From Silene latifolia (Eukaryota > Streptophyta > Magnoliopsida > Caryophyllales > Caryophyllaceae), in the NCBI RefSeq assembly GCF_048544455.1, contig NC_133536.1, positions 25,546,152 through 25,610,151 of the forward strand: a stretch of DNA of 64,000 bases, given 5' to 3'. This document shows, piece by piece, positions 45,512-57,242 of the stretch. The notes beneath the pieces are model-generated. The model saw nothing but the letters and a program-made list of their open reading frames with translations. It had not been told where the DNA came from and made no database searches. The first letter of the stretch is position 1; the number at the start of each line of letters is the position of its first letter. Both the position numbers and the translations under genes were made by a program.

Positions 45512-45708
45512 CAATTGGTCTCCCTTGTGACGGGTTACCATTTGTGACGGATATTTTGTGAGATAAAATGGTAACAAAATGGGTTAGTGGAGAAAGGGGA
45601 CCACATGAATAGTGTTGCAGAGAGAGAAAAAGTGGGTACATTGTGAGGTAAAATGGTATCCGTCTTCAGCTTGTGACGGATATGTCATGTCTTCAATGAG
45701 AATTTGTG
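45512..45708. mobile_element. MITE-like repeat M2 with 9-bp duplication
   Basis: The 9-bp sequence ttagaatta occurs at both ends (45503-45511 and 45709-45717). The termini acaattggtctccc and, inward-read, acacaaattctcat are similar. A 9-bp duplication points to a Mutator-type MITE of 197 bp. Confidence 0.7.
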
Positions 45709-45737
45709 TTAGAATTATAAAGCATATATATTTGTGT

Positions 45738-45943
45738 TATTCAGTCCGACTTGTTAAAGACGGCCATTATCCGTCATAAGTTAAAGACGGATAGTAGTCC
45801 TCTCACAAAATGTAAGTGAGAGGGCAAGTGGGGATATCCATTTTTCTCCCACTTGCACTATTCATTGGCATTTTATGAGAGGGACACTATCTGTCTTCAG
45901 CTTGTGACGGAGAGTGTCCGTCTTCAATGAGAATTTGTGTTAT
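45738..45943. mobile_element. MITE-like repeat M3
   Basis: It starts near agtccgacttgttaaagac and ends cttcaatgagaatttgtgtta. It shares ccgtcttcaatgagaatttg with M2 and has internal inverted pairs such as agacggatagta / cttgtgacggagagtgtc. Exact borders are uncertain. Confidence 0.55.
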
Positions 45944-46583
45944 TGCAAATGCAACTTTCAAGTAAGAGACAAGTACGAAATAATACAAAAGATACGTATG
46001 TTTGAATGTTCAAAATACACCAATTCAATATGAAACGTAGATGTCACGAGTGACCTCAAGCAAACAAACAACCAAAACACGCCTCATTAGCTTATTCTTC
46101 GTTCTTTCTTTAGGCTATTAATGCAAGAACATACATCCTCAAACCTCATCTATTAAAATTTAAAATAATCATGGATTCTTGGCATGGACGAAAACGATAA
46201 GACACACGAAATTAGAATATTCGGAGTAATAAAATGACATGTTTAAAGAATATAAGAGGTAAGATGATGGTTTTTTTTTTCTTTGGTGATATAAGTAATT
46301 AATTACATAAGACACTTGTGAATAGACTTGACCATGGGCCGAGTCGGACTTTCTTTGTCGCGCCCTAAACGGTCCCGTCCACATATCTTGTCTGGCTGTG
46401 TTGATTTAGACTGGACCCTAACTCGATCCGATAACTTTTTTTTTTTGTACTGGCCAGCGCGAGATTTAGGCTACCACTGGAAAATTGACCTAATAGCACG
46501 AGTGGGCCGAGCTAACCCGTGCCGTGGCCACCTCTTTTTTTGACATGCAATGTTAAATTAAAGTAGTAGTAAATTTTATGCAA
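45944..46583. other. Stretch without recognisable gene
   Basis: A/T-rich sequence before the RTE LINE. Short frames at 46169-46384 and 46328-46543 have no family resemblance. I see nothing else. Confidence 0.5.
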
Positions 46584-46798
46584 TCTAAGTAACAATAACA
46601 AACTCCGCCTGTGAGTGTTTTCGGGCATTCGCTGCCGGTCCCAAGCCCGGATAAAGGAGGAGGGTTGCGGTAGGTCTGTGGCAGCCAGCATAAAAACTTA
46701 GTCACATTTTATGGACATGAATCGGAATTTGAACATCGTTGGGGCGTCTCCTCGAAGCGACGCGCCGCACTTCTTAGACCGGGTGTAGTGAAAAGTAT

Positions 46799-49700
46799 GT
46801 GAGGGTTGCTAGGTCGTCGTCCGGAAGCGACGCGCCATCTTTACATCTGGGGGTGGTGTCAAATAGGCAAGGGTGCGCTACATCTTCTAGACCCAGGTGT
46901 AGTGAAAAATATGCAAGGGTTGTTAGGTCGTCGCCCAAAAGCGGCGCGCCACCTCGAAGTATGGGTGTGGTGTCAAATAGGTTTGGATCTAGGAAGCATG
47001 GTCAAGAGCGGGTAAAGAAATCAGGACATGACTTTAGGAAGGGTAGTAGGTTACGTTTTGGTACTTGGAATGTTGGCTCTTTGACAGGGAGATTAGCTGA
47101 GGTAGGGGAGGTTATGAAAAGGAGGAGAGTGCATATAATGTGTCTACAAGAGACAAAGTGGGTCGGAGATAAAGCAAGGGTGATAGCGCCTTGGGGTTAT
47201 AAGCTTTGGTACACGGGTAAAGACAAAAGTCGTAATGGAGTGGGTATTGTCATTGATAAAGATTACATTGATGATGTGGTAGAAGTATCGAGAAAGAGTG
47301 ATAGGATTATGAGCATTAAGCTTGTAGTCGGGGATGAGGTGGTGACGGTTATAAGTGCTTACGCACCTCAAGTAGGTTTGGATGCTTCTGTTCGACGAGC
47401 CTTCTGGGAAGATTTAGAAGAGGTTGTAGAACGAGTCCCTATTGGAGAGAAATTGATCATTGGTGGTGACCTCAATGGGCATGTGGGTACTAGTCGAGTT
47501 GGCTTTGAGAACATTCATGGAGGTTTTGGGTTCGGGGAGAGAAATGAAGCAGGAAGTGACATATTGGATTTTGCTTTGGCATATGACTTGGGTATAATGA
47601 ACACTTGGTTCGAGAAAAGACATTCTCATTTGGTGACTTATAGAAGTGGAGGTAATGCTAGTCAAATTGACTTCCTTTTGGTAAGGAATGTGTGGAGGAA
47701 AGAGTACACCGATTGCAAGGTCATACCCGGGGAAAGTGCCGCAACACAACATAGACTAGTGGTTCTTGATTTTCGGGGTAAGAGAGACTTGAGGAAGAGA
47801 AAGATAATCGGTGAGGCACGGATCAAGTGGTGGAAGCTACAAGGGGGAAACCAACAAGCGTTTTTGGATAAGGTTGGAAGTAGCGATATTTGGTCGGATT
47901 GCGAGGAGAAAGATATTGATGCAACGTGGGATAAATTGGAGCATGTTGTAAAGGATTTGGCGAGAGAGGTGTTAGGGGAATCTAAAGGGAATAGACCATC
48001 AAGTAAGGACACATCTTGGTGGAACGATGTGGTGAGACAAGCGATAAAGACTAAACGTGAATGCTATAAGGTTAAGGGAAATGCATGAGTGATGAGAACT
48101 TTGAAAAGTACAAGGAGGCTAGACGAGCCGCTAAAAAGGCCGTACGAGATGCGAGGGCAAAAGTTAACCAAGAAGTGTATGCCAGGTTGGACACGAGAGA
48201 AGGAGAGAAGGATATCTATAAACTGGCTCGGATAAGAGACCGAAAGACGAGAGATATTGGGAGAGTTTGGTGTGTGAAAGATATGGACGACAAGGTTCGG
48301 TTCGGGATACCGAAATAAAGGCTAGATGGAGTTTTTACTTTGATAATTTATTCAATGGACATCAGGAACAAGGTTTTGGGGATGTAGAGTTAACACCAAG
48401 CATGATTAATCGGGAATTTGTGCGTAGAATACAAAAGAGTGAAGTTAGAAAGGCGTTAAGGAAGATGGGGTCAAAGAAAGCGGAGGGACCGGATGGTATA
48501 CCCATAGAAGTTTGGAGGTGCTTTGGGGAGAAAGGGATCGAATGGGTAACCATGCTCTTCAACAAGATTTGGAGGAGCAACAAGATGCCATCGGCTTGAG
48601 GAGAAGCACTCTTGTCCCTTTGTACAAGAACAAAGGTGATGTTCAAGAGTGTTCCAATTATCGGGAATTAAACTTATGAGTCATACGATGAAGTTATGGG
48701 AGCGGGTAATCGAGCAAAGGCTTAGGAGATGTGTAGACATCTCGGATAACCAATTTGGATTTATGCCCCGGAGATCGACTATGGATGCGATTTTTATCAT
48801 GAGACAGTTGATGGAATACCATCGGGACAAGAAGAAGGACTTACATATGGTTTTTATTGACTTGGAAAAGGCATATGATAGGGTACCAAGAGAAGTACTT
48901 TGGTGGGCTTTGGCGAGAAAGGGTGTGTCGCGAAAATATATTGACCTCATAAAGGACATGTATGAGGGGGCTAGTGCAAGTGTTCGCACTAATGTTGGGA
49001 GAACGGAAGAATTTCCTATTACCATCGGGGTGCATCAAGGTTCCGCACTTAGTCCTTTTCTCTTTGCTATAGTTATGGATGAGTTGACAAGGGATATTCA
49101 GGACGACATCCCTTGGTGTATGATGTTTGCTGATGATATTGTGTTGATTGATGAGACAAAAGACGGGGTGGAGAGAAAGTTGGAATTGTGGAGGCGACTT
49201 TAGAGACTTGTGGGTTCAGCCGAGCAGAATAAGACCGAGTATTTGAGGTGTCGGTTCACTAAGGTGGCGGGGTTGAGATCGACAGAGGCAGGGAGTATTA
49301 TTTTCGATGGGAATGTTGTTGAGGGTTCGGATTTCTTCAGATATCTAGGATCTATTATTCAAAAAGATGGGGAGTTAGACGGAGATGTGGCTCACAGAAT
49401 TAAAGCGGGATGGTTGAAATGGAAGAGTGCTTCAGGGTTTCTATGCGATAAAGATATGCCCCAAAGATTAAAGGGAAAATTTTATCGCACGGCAATTAGG
49501 CCTGCCCTACTTTACGGCTCCGAGTGTTGGGTCGTGAAGCATTGTCACATTCAAAAGATGAGTGTGGCGGAGATGCGCATGTTGAGGTGGATGTGCGGAC
49601 ATACAAGGAAAGATCGGTTAAGGAATGAGGTGATTAGGGAAAAGGTAAAAGTGGCGCCAATAGAGGACAAGATGATGGAAAACCGACTAAGATGGTTTGG

Positions 49701-49899
49701 TCACGTGAGAAGGAGACCTATGGACGCACCAGTTAGGAGGCTGGAGACTTGGAGAACAGAAAAGGTCCCTAGAGGCAGAGGAAGACCGAGACAGACATGG
49801 TTGAGAGTGATAGAGCACGATATGAGAGTTCTGGGGCTTGAGGAGAGTATGGTGACGGAGAGGGCAAAATGGAGGGAAAGGATACATGTGGATTTTTAG
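46799..49899 (+). pseudogene. RTE polyprotein remnant: endonuclease and reverse transcriptase
   Basis: The frame 46799-48088 (429 codons) carries an APE-type endonuclease: FGTWNVGSLTGR, CLQETKWVG, YAPQVGLD, GGDLNGHVG and SQIDFLLVR followed by a histidine (TQHRLV). Further frames at 48085-48318, 48267-48599, 48649-49203 and 49210-49899 give the RT: KKAEGPDGIPIEVW, NYR-type motif, FIDLEKAYDRVPR, GVHQGSALSPFLFA, and MMFADDIVL with the catalytic DD. The C-terminus has GSECWVVKHCHIQKM and MLRWMCGHTRKDR. Four frame breaks (about 48085, 48290, 48599, 49203) inactivate it. The layout matches RTE proteins often mislabelled 'craniofacial development protein 2-like'. Confidence 0.92.
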
Positions 49900-50284
49900 T
49901 ATTTGATGTTTTTTTGACATATTTAGTGTTTTTATATTTAAAGAAATTAATTTATTTATTTTTCTCTCCTTTATTACACTTTTTCACCAACCACTTTCTT
50001 ATAGATTTCATCTGGTTCATTCCGGATCCTTCACTCTATTTCGGTTTTTAAAAATCGTTTTAATCTTTTCTCTCGATTTAAATTTTAAGTTTTTATAAAA
50101 GAAAGACGGAATTCGATTTTAAAACCCCTAAGTTCACCTTGACTTTCAATTACATTTTCGTTCTTCCTTTTTGTTTTTCATCTTCCCTTTTTTATTCGCA
50201 TTTTGAGGCGTGCGTGCACCCATGGACGGTTCGGAAAGATGATTCATGTCAGCCGACCCCAAATCATTTTGGGATTAAGGCTCT

Positions 50285-50313
50285 GATGTTGTTGTTGTTG
50301 TTGTTGTTGTTGT
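50285..50313 (+). repeat. (TTG)n tail of the RTE LINE
   Basis: About nine TTG units form the end of the LINE immediately before the 3' target duplication. Confidence 0.9.
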
Positions 50314-50352
50314 CGTCTAAGTAACAATAACAACAACAAAGTTAAATTAAAG

Positions 50353-50538
50353 CTAAAAATAAGTAGTAGCCATGAGATTGGTTTCCACTCCTTCGTCGAT
50401 CTCTACATATTTGCTTGCAACTAGGTGACCACTTTCAAGAAATCCAGGAAGATAAGAACGAGATATACTTGCGCCATAATGGCATAGAAAGGAAAATGGA
50501 GGTGCATACCGAAAACAAGCACAAGGGCAAAGAGCCAT
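50353..50538 (-). other. Possible host exon (unidentified)
   Basis: The minus-strand frame of 61 codons contains FSFLCHYGASISRSYLPGF and GHLVASKYVEIDEGVETN. Composition is less skewed than the surroundings, and it lies in the target DNA between the RTE LINE and the hAT element. It has no identified family and no clear splice sites. It could be a terminal exon or chance. Confidence 0.25.
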
Positions 50539-50669
50539 GTATCCGCTGATCGATTCCTAAGTTAACATGACCTTGAAGCTTGTCCTAAAGCTGCAGTCCG
50601 ATTAAAAAAAGTAGCGATACTACCATCTTTGTAATATTACGTAGCTACAATAATAATGAGTTTGATAAT

Positions 50670-51861
50670 CAGTGGCGGATTTGCGGGGGGGAAAGTGAGG
50701 ACACGTGCCCTCACGTGAGAAAAAAAACTAAAAATCTGGAAAAAAGAAGGAAAGGCGTGATAGAACCACAGAAACCTAAACAATCTACACAAAATAAAAC
50801 AAAACCAAGATCCCAAAATACAACCACCTCACCGCTGGCCACCTCCTCGCCTCCGGCCTTCCACCCTACCGTCGGCTTACTCCCCACTTCCGACCTTCCA
50901 CCTGCCATAGTGCCGCCCTGGATAATGGGTAAATATTTTTTTTTCCTCAAATTCGATTCTTAAGCATTTGATTGATTGAATATTTGATTGATTAATTTGT
51001 TAATTGTTCTTATTAGTTTGTTAATCTATTTATCTATTTGTGTAATTGTAGATCTGTGTTAGTTTAGATTGAATGATTGATTAATTATCTCATTTTTCTC
51101 AAACCATAAATGAATCACTCACTTAGCAATTAATTTTGATTTGTAGGACACTTATTTGAGTTCAATTTTTGTACATTGGGTAATTATAGATGCTTTCAAT
51201 TAGGTTTTCTTGCTTCTCTTGATAATTAGTGGTGTGAAAATTGTTTGTTTGTAGATCGATGGTGAAAAACATAAACTTAGCATACTTTTGGAGTCGGAAG
51301 TCACAAAAAACCACATCGTCATCTTCTCTATTGTAATTTTTGCGAGCATATGGTTGATGAGGTTGATGAAGGCTAAGATTTGATGGGTGTACTTAATAGG
51401 TAATTTACAACATGGAGACCGACAAGAGTAAAGGATTTGGGTTTGTGAGGATGAGTACAGTTCAAGAAGCTAACCAAGACTGGGGAAATGTTCAATAATT
51501 ATGTAAGTACACTCCACTTTAGCTTGGTGTTTCGCCTCTTAATTGTATGAATTTTGTTGTGGTTTATTATCTAAGATTAATGTGAATGATATGGTTGTGT
51601 TCAAGTTGTGACCGTTCTTGTCCGCTACAAATTTACAATTCTACGCTGATGTGAGGTACATTCTATCGCCGAAAATGGATATTCCCTCTCAAATAATGCA
51701 CTTGGGCTTGTTGGTATTTGGTTTAGAGTTTGTTGGTATATTTTTTCTTTATGATTATATTACTATGTATTGACGATGTTAGAATTTTAATGTATAAATG
51801 TTGTCCGCATTTTTTTTTTTTGATGTGTCATCCCTTTAGTCAAATCCTGCATCCGCCTTTG
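50670..51861. mobile_element. Non-autonomous hAT element
   Basis: Ends are CAGTGGCGGATttgc on the left and, inward-read on the right, caaaGGCGGATgcagg. The 8-bp flanks are ttgataat (50662-50669) and ctgataat (51862-51869), seven of eight alike. These fit hAT-superfamily TIR and duplication length. At 1.19 kb there is no transposase. A short proline-rich frame near the left end and an RRM fragment near 51412 suggest captured sequence. Confidence 0.8.
51412..51498 (+). pseudogene. Captured RRM fragment in the hAT element
   Basis: The translation METDKSKGFGFVRMSTVQEA contains an RNP1 motif (K-G-F-G-F-V-R-M) in the usual RRM context after an acidic-lysine stretch; a stop follows within ten codons. 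Only the second half of an RRM is present, preceded by intron-like sequence (ggtaatttacaac). The parent was probably a plastid-type or glycine-rich RNA-binding protein, but the fragment is too short to tell. Confidence 0.7.
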
Positions 51862-51988
51862 CTGATAATTGATCTCGTAATGTTGATTTATCAACTATGA
51901 CTGAAATGAGTAATTGCAGGATATTTCAGCCTTTCGGATCATGACTCGCTTATGGATCACTTAAAATTGAAGTAATCAGTGGCAAATG

Positions 51989-52617
51989 TGAAAGAAATAG
52001 AACTTAGTTGATCCGAAACCGACCCTTAATCGAGACGCCGTGTAAGACACTGCCCTAAATCAGTTAGACCCCCACACAGGTGCTCCTTGGGTTCCGTGGT
52101 CACCGATTCCAGGGTTTACGCCTCCTTCCGCACAATGTTGCACACCAAAGACGGAAGCGGGAACTGTTCACAATATTGATAGCATAAGAAAAACGAGATA
52201 GAGAAGGAGAAGTTTTGTGTTTTACTGTGTGTGTAAAACTGAGGAGGAATAAGGTTTATATAGTAGACAAGAGGCTCCTCCAACAGTCAAAAAAATGAAT
52301 GCCATTGATTCTGAGATTAATAGTCATAAATCGTGTAATGAATTCTGTATTGATTGCGGAATAAAATCTCAACAGCTAGAAAGAATCCGAGGAAAAAATT
52401 CGGACCAGTAGAAAAAAGGGGCACCGCGCACGTGTCACGAACACGAGCCGGCCGAACGGCGGCGGCGCGCGCGTGGGGAGACTATAGTCTACCCTCTATA
52501 GTCTAGTTAACACTTGTTAACCCTCTTCCATATATAAATAAAATACTCCCCCACTATTCTTCCAATGTGGGGTAAGTGTTGTTTTACTTAAGCTTTGGAG
52601 CAACCAAAACTCCAACA
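51989..52617 (-). repeat. Copia C 3' LTR
   Basis: 629 bp. It contains the GC-rich block ccggccgaacggcggcggcg, also in the 5' LTR, in otherwise A/T-rich DNA. Confidence 0.93.
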
Positions 52618-53061
52618 ATCCCCCACTTGGTCCAAACTTAAGAAAACGAAAAAGAATCTAAGAAAAGGCTATAATCAGATGAACATAATCTTGAACCTGA
52701 AAAATTGAAAGAAATGAGAACAGCTCCCTCGAGTAACTTATGGCCCAATGAAAAACCCTGTCTCATGATTGCATTAGAGAATAGCCTACATCTATTCTCA
52801 TAGGAGGCGGCCAACACTCCACAATCACGTAGGTGAGTCCATCAAGTGTGTACTGCACACACCACTCAAACCGTGAGGTATGGAACTCATTAAGGACTAC
52901 CACCTGTCCAACCTAACCCTGCAGTAAATAAACATGCTAAAAAGGAATAAACTGAATAACCTCCTTTATTCATCAAAATAAAAGAATACAAGCAATGCTC
53001 GACGATTTCGTTTGACCTCATTGAATCTGGTAATCCAGATTGGGTATCCATCGTAAAAGCA

Positions 53062-56000
53062 CTACGTAGGTGGGCTCAATCCCATCTTTTTAGCAGTTTC
53101 TGAAACTAGTTTCCTGTTTAAGGCCTTTGTCAGTGGATCAGCAATATTACTTTCCGACCTCACATAATCTAAATAAATAACACCAAACTTGATCAAGTTA
53201 CAAACAATATTATGCCTTAGGCGTATATGCCTACTCTTGCCATTATAAGCCTTATTCTTGGCTACATGAATGGCAGATTGCGAGTCACAATGTAGCAGCA
53301 CGGATGGCACGGGCTTTGGCCAAAGAGGAATGTCCGCTATTAAACTTCTCAACCATTCTGCTTCTCGACCAGCCAATTCGAGAGCTATAAATTCCGATTC
53401 CATTATAGATCTCGCAATACACGTTTTCTTGGATGATCTCCAAGATACAGCTGCTCCTGCTAAAGTAAAAACATAACCACTGGTAGAGTGTATATCCTTA
53501 CTCTCCGAGATCCAATTAGCATCACAATATCCCTCCAAAACTGGAGGATAACCACAATAAGATAATCCAAAATCAGCTGTACCTTTAAGATATTTAAGCA
53601 AACGAACTAATGCACTCCAATGATCATGACCGGGATTATGAGTATATCTACTTAATCTCCCAACAGAATATGCAATATCAGGACGAGATGAACACATAAG
53701 ATACATGACACTACCAAGAATCTTAGCATAACCAGCTTGATCCACACTTTCAGATAGATTCTTCTTTAAGTGCACACTAGCATCAAAAGGTGTTCTAGCA
53801 GGCTCAACATCAAAGTAACCAAACTTCTTTAAAATTTTCTCAACATAGTGAGTTTGACTAAGACAATAACCTTTACTAGTCTTTAAAACTCTTAAACCAA
53901 GAATGACATCAACCTCACCCATGTCTTTCATTTAAAAAGAAGTTTTAAGCATGCTTTTAGTAGAATCAATAACATCTAATAAAGTGCCAAAGATAAGTAA
54001 ATCATCCACATAAAGTGTTATAATAACACTACCGCTAACATTGGATTTCACATAGATACATGTATCAGCATCACTAGCTCTAAAACCAAGAGAAACAATC
54101 ACACTATGAAACTTTTCATACCATTGTTTCGGTGCCTGCTTAAGATCATACAAAGATTTAACAAGTTTACAAACTTTATGTTCTTGACCAGGCACTATAA
54201 AACCATCAGGTTGTTCCATATAAATCTCTTCATCGAGATCACCATTTAAAAACGCAGTTTTCACATCCATCTGATGAACAAGCAAGTTATACATGGAAGA
54301 AATAACAAACATCACTCTAATGGAAGCAATCTTAGTGACCGGGGAATAGGTGTCAAAATAGTCTAAACCAGACTTTTGGGTAAAACCCTTAGCCACCAAC
54401 CTGGCTTTAAATTTATCAATAGTCCCATCAGCTTTGAGTTTCTTCCTAAACACCCATTTACACCCTATAGGCTTACAACCACGAGGCAGGTCAACAATTT
54501 CCCAAGTATGATTAGACATAATGGACTCAATCTCACTATCAATAGCTTCTTTCCACAAGGAAGCATCAACGGATCTCATAGCCACATCATAGGTCTTAGG
54601 ATCCTCCTCCACAATATACATGTCAACCAACTCATCATCTAGATATCTACCATCCTCCTCCATAAGAAAATCAGGCCCAAAAGATTTCTCTACTCTAGGT
54701 CTCTTACTCCTTCTTGGTTCTATTGATGGTTCACTAGATGTGTCAACATGGGTTGGGAAGCTACCATCATTATCCTCATGGGAAGAATCATCAAAAGTCA
54801 AGTCCTGCCCTAAAGAAGGTTTCAAAGGAAAAAAATCCTCAAAGAAAACAACATCTCTAGATTCAATAATATTACCATAAAAACCCGAACTCGCATCTTT
54901 GGTCATGAACCTATAGGCTGCACTATTGGAAGCATAACCCACAAAAATTAAGTCAATGGGTTTAGGTCCTATTTTGTCTCTTTTAAAAGCAGGTAAGGCA
55001 ACCTTGGCTAGACATCCCCAAACTTTTAGAAACCTCAAATTAGGTGGATAACCCTTCCAAATCTCATAAGGTGTCACATCAAGTTTCTTATGAGGTACAC
55101 GGTTTAAAACATGACAGGCAGATAGGATAGCTTCCCCCCACATAAAATCAGATAACCCAGAAGATAGTAACATAGCATTCATCATATCCTTTAATGTTCT
55201 ATTTTTCCTCTCGGCTACACCATTTTGTTCGGGGGTATACGGGGCTGAAAACTCATGTATAATACCATTTTTCTGACAAAAATCCACCAAAAAATCAGAT
55301 TTGTATTCTCCACCATGATCAGACCTTACACGCTTAATCTTCCTATCAAGTTGATTTTCAACCTTAGCCTTATAAATAATAAACATATCCTCAGCCTCAT
55401 TTTTATTCCTTAACAAATAAACCTTAGTATATCTCGAACAATCATCCACAAAGGTTATATAATATCTTTTACCTCCCTTACTCTCACAATTTTTATAATC
55501 AGCCAAGTCGGTGTGAATAAGTTCTAACAATTCGGTTTGCCTTTTGGTCACTTCTTTAAAAGGTTTTTTAGAGTGCTTTGCTTCCACGCATACTTGACAT
55601 TTATCCATGTCATAAGAAATCAAATTAGGCAACAAATTCATTGTTTTCATGCGTTTAATTGATTTAGTGTTAACATGCCCAAGTCTAGAATGCCAAATAT
55701 CAATGGACTCAACGATATAAGCAGAAGAAGTAGATGCATTCATTTCAACATCAAGAACAAACAGACCACCATTACAAAAACCTTTGCCAACAAACTGACC
55801 ATTCTTAGACATGACTAACTTATCAGACTCAAAAGTAAGTTTAAGACCAGCCTTATTAAGTAAAGCACTAGAGATTAAATTTCTACGCATATCAGGCACA
55901 TAGAGCACATTTTCAAGAGCTAAAACTTTGCCAGAAGTGAGTTTCAGGTGCACCTTGCCAATGCCGAGGACTGGAACCTTGCTGGAGTTGCCAACATATA

Positions 56001-56127
56001 GTACCTCTTTCTCATCAACATCTTTGAGCTCCTTGTAAAGATCCTTGTTGGTGCAAATATGGCGTGTAGCTCCTGTGTCAACAATCCATTCCACCAAGCT
56101 TCCAACCAGATTAATCTCAGACACCAT
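53062..56127 (-). pseudogene. Copia C pol (protease, integrase, RT, RNase H) with one stop
   Basis: The frame 56127-53932 (731 codons) gives protease WIVDTGATRHIC, the preintegrase motif WHSRLGHVNTKS with CQVCVEAKHSKKPF, integrase HTDLADYKN, VRSDHGGEYKSD and PEQNGVAERKNRT, and RT WVFRKKLKADG, FDTYSPVTKIASIRVM, QMDVKTAFLNGDLDEE and LYVDDLLIFG. A single TAA at 53932-53934, in place of the usual residue before MKDMG, separates it from 53931-53062 (290 codons) in the same frame. That part carries RNase H ([43 protein letters not shown]). Apart from this stop all key residues seem present. Confidence 0.92.
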
Positions 56128-56135
56128 TGCAGCAA

Positions 56136-57176
56136 TTATATCATCACCCTCACTTGAACCTTCAACAACATTAGCTTGTGACTTGTTGGATTTGTAATTT
56201 TGTAGCCACCACGTTGATTGTTGTCTTTCTTTTGGAATTTCCCACCATGTGCATTGTTGGGATTTCCTTGATTTTGTTGTCTTTCTTCATAATCTTTCTT
56301 GGCTTTGCACTTGAAAGCGGGATGACCAGGCTTGTCATACCACCAACAATTTCCTGTCATTGTCTTTATTGATTTATCAGAATTCTGTGGTTTGTTGTAT
56401 TGATCATAGCTCCTCTTGTTTGTACCTGTCTTCCTGTATTCAACAACATTACCCTTAACGGTGTTAGTAGCATTAGTCCTGGCACGATCCTGGCTCCTTG
56501 TGGCATCCTCAATTTTGATATGGCCAATCAGCTCCTGCAACTTCATATCTTTCTTCTTATGTCTCAGATGTTTCTTATACTCATCCCAACCAGAAGAAGG
56601 CAATTTCTCAATCAGAACATTAGCCTGCATATACTCGCACAACATCATCCCTTCACCAATAATTTCAGAGACCAAATTTTCGTACTCATGTATTTGATCC
56701 ATTATAGGTTTGCCATCAGTAATCTGAAATTTTAACCATCTTGTTACTGCATATTTCTTAGTACCGAAATCATCAGTACCATACTTAGTTTCCAAAGCAT
56801 CCCAAATTCCCTTAGCAGTCTTAGTTTTGCAGTAGATGTCAAACAGATTATCAACCATATAATGTAACATGACACCTTTAACAGTCTTATTGTCTTTAGC
56901 AAATTTAGGATCAGGTTTGACAATTTCAGACGAACTAGACTCTTCAGTGGATTGTGGTTCATGAAATAACACATAGTCAATCTCATATTGCGAGAAATAA
57001 AACAAGATTTTTTCAGACCACCTCCTATAATTTTTCCCATCTAATGGTTCCATCTTACTAAGGTCAGGAACAATTCTGTGTGGCATTGTGAAATTGTTAA
57101 CAGGGACATTAGGAGTAACAGAAACAATTTCTCGATTGACATTAGAATCGTCAGAATTTCCGGATGGGTTTGTCAT
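56136..57176 (-). CDS. Copia C gag
   Basis: The 346-codon frame starts MTNPSGNSDDSNVNREIVSV. It has the UBN2/retrotransposon gag pattern (EPLDGKNYRRWSEKILFYFS, IWDALETKYGTDD, QIHEYENLVSEII, LIEKLPSSGWDEYKKHL). The zinc knuckle is CWWYDKPGHPAFKC, where the second Cys of the CX2C pair is Tyr, so metal binding is probably impaired. The last about 20 codons (from KITNPTSHK) are out of register with pol; the pol frame resumes QANVVEGSSEGDDII around 56160, so a single-base shift lies near 56200. The product would package element RNA into cytoplasmic particles. Confidence 0.8.
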   Translation of the reverse strand: MTNPSGNSDDSNVNREIVSVTPNVPVNNFTMPHRIVPDLSKMEPLDGKNYRRWSEKILFYFSQYEIDYVLFHEPQSTEESSSSEIVKPDPKFAKDNKTVKGVMLHYMVDNLFDIYCKTKTAKGIWDALETKYGTDDFGTKKYAVTRWLKFQITDGKPIMDQIHEYENLVSEIIGEGMMLCEYMQANVLIEKLPSSGWDEYKKHLRHKKKDMKLQELIGHIKIEDATRSQDRARTNATNTVKGNVVEYRKTGTNKRSYDQYNKPQNSDKSIKTMTGNCWWYDKPGHPAFKCKAKKDYEERQQNQGNPNNAHGGKFQKKDNNQRGGYKITNPTSHKLMLLKVQVRVMI

Positions 57177-57242
57177 TGTTTAAAAAAGAATAAAACAGTA
57201 GACAAAACAAAGATCGGAAAAGTTCTTATAACTGATTTAGAT

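Larger units (their letters stand above)
46602..50315 (+). mobile_element. Full-length RTE-type LINE
   Basis: An 18-bp target duplication tctaagtaacaataacaa flanks the element (46584-46601 and 50316-50333). The 3' end carries tcagccgaccccaaatcatt followed by a (TTG)n tail (50287-50313), typical of plant RTE elements rather than poly(A). A 5' UTR of about 200 bp has three diverged copies of a cgacgcgcc-containing unit of about 120 bp (46745-46950). Total length is 3.7 kb. Confidence 0.9.

Noticed and set aside
45095..45641. Open frames across the E6 end and the MITEs
   Set aside because: They cross element boundaries and have no conserved motif.
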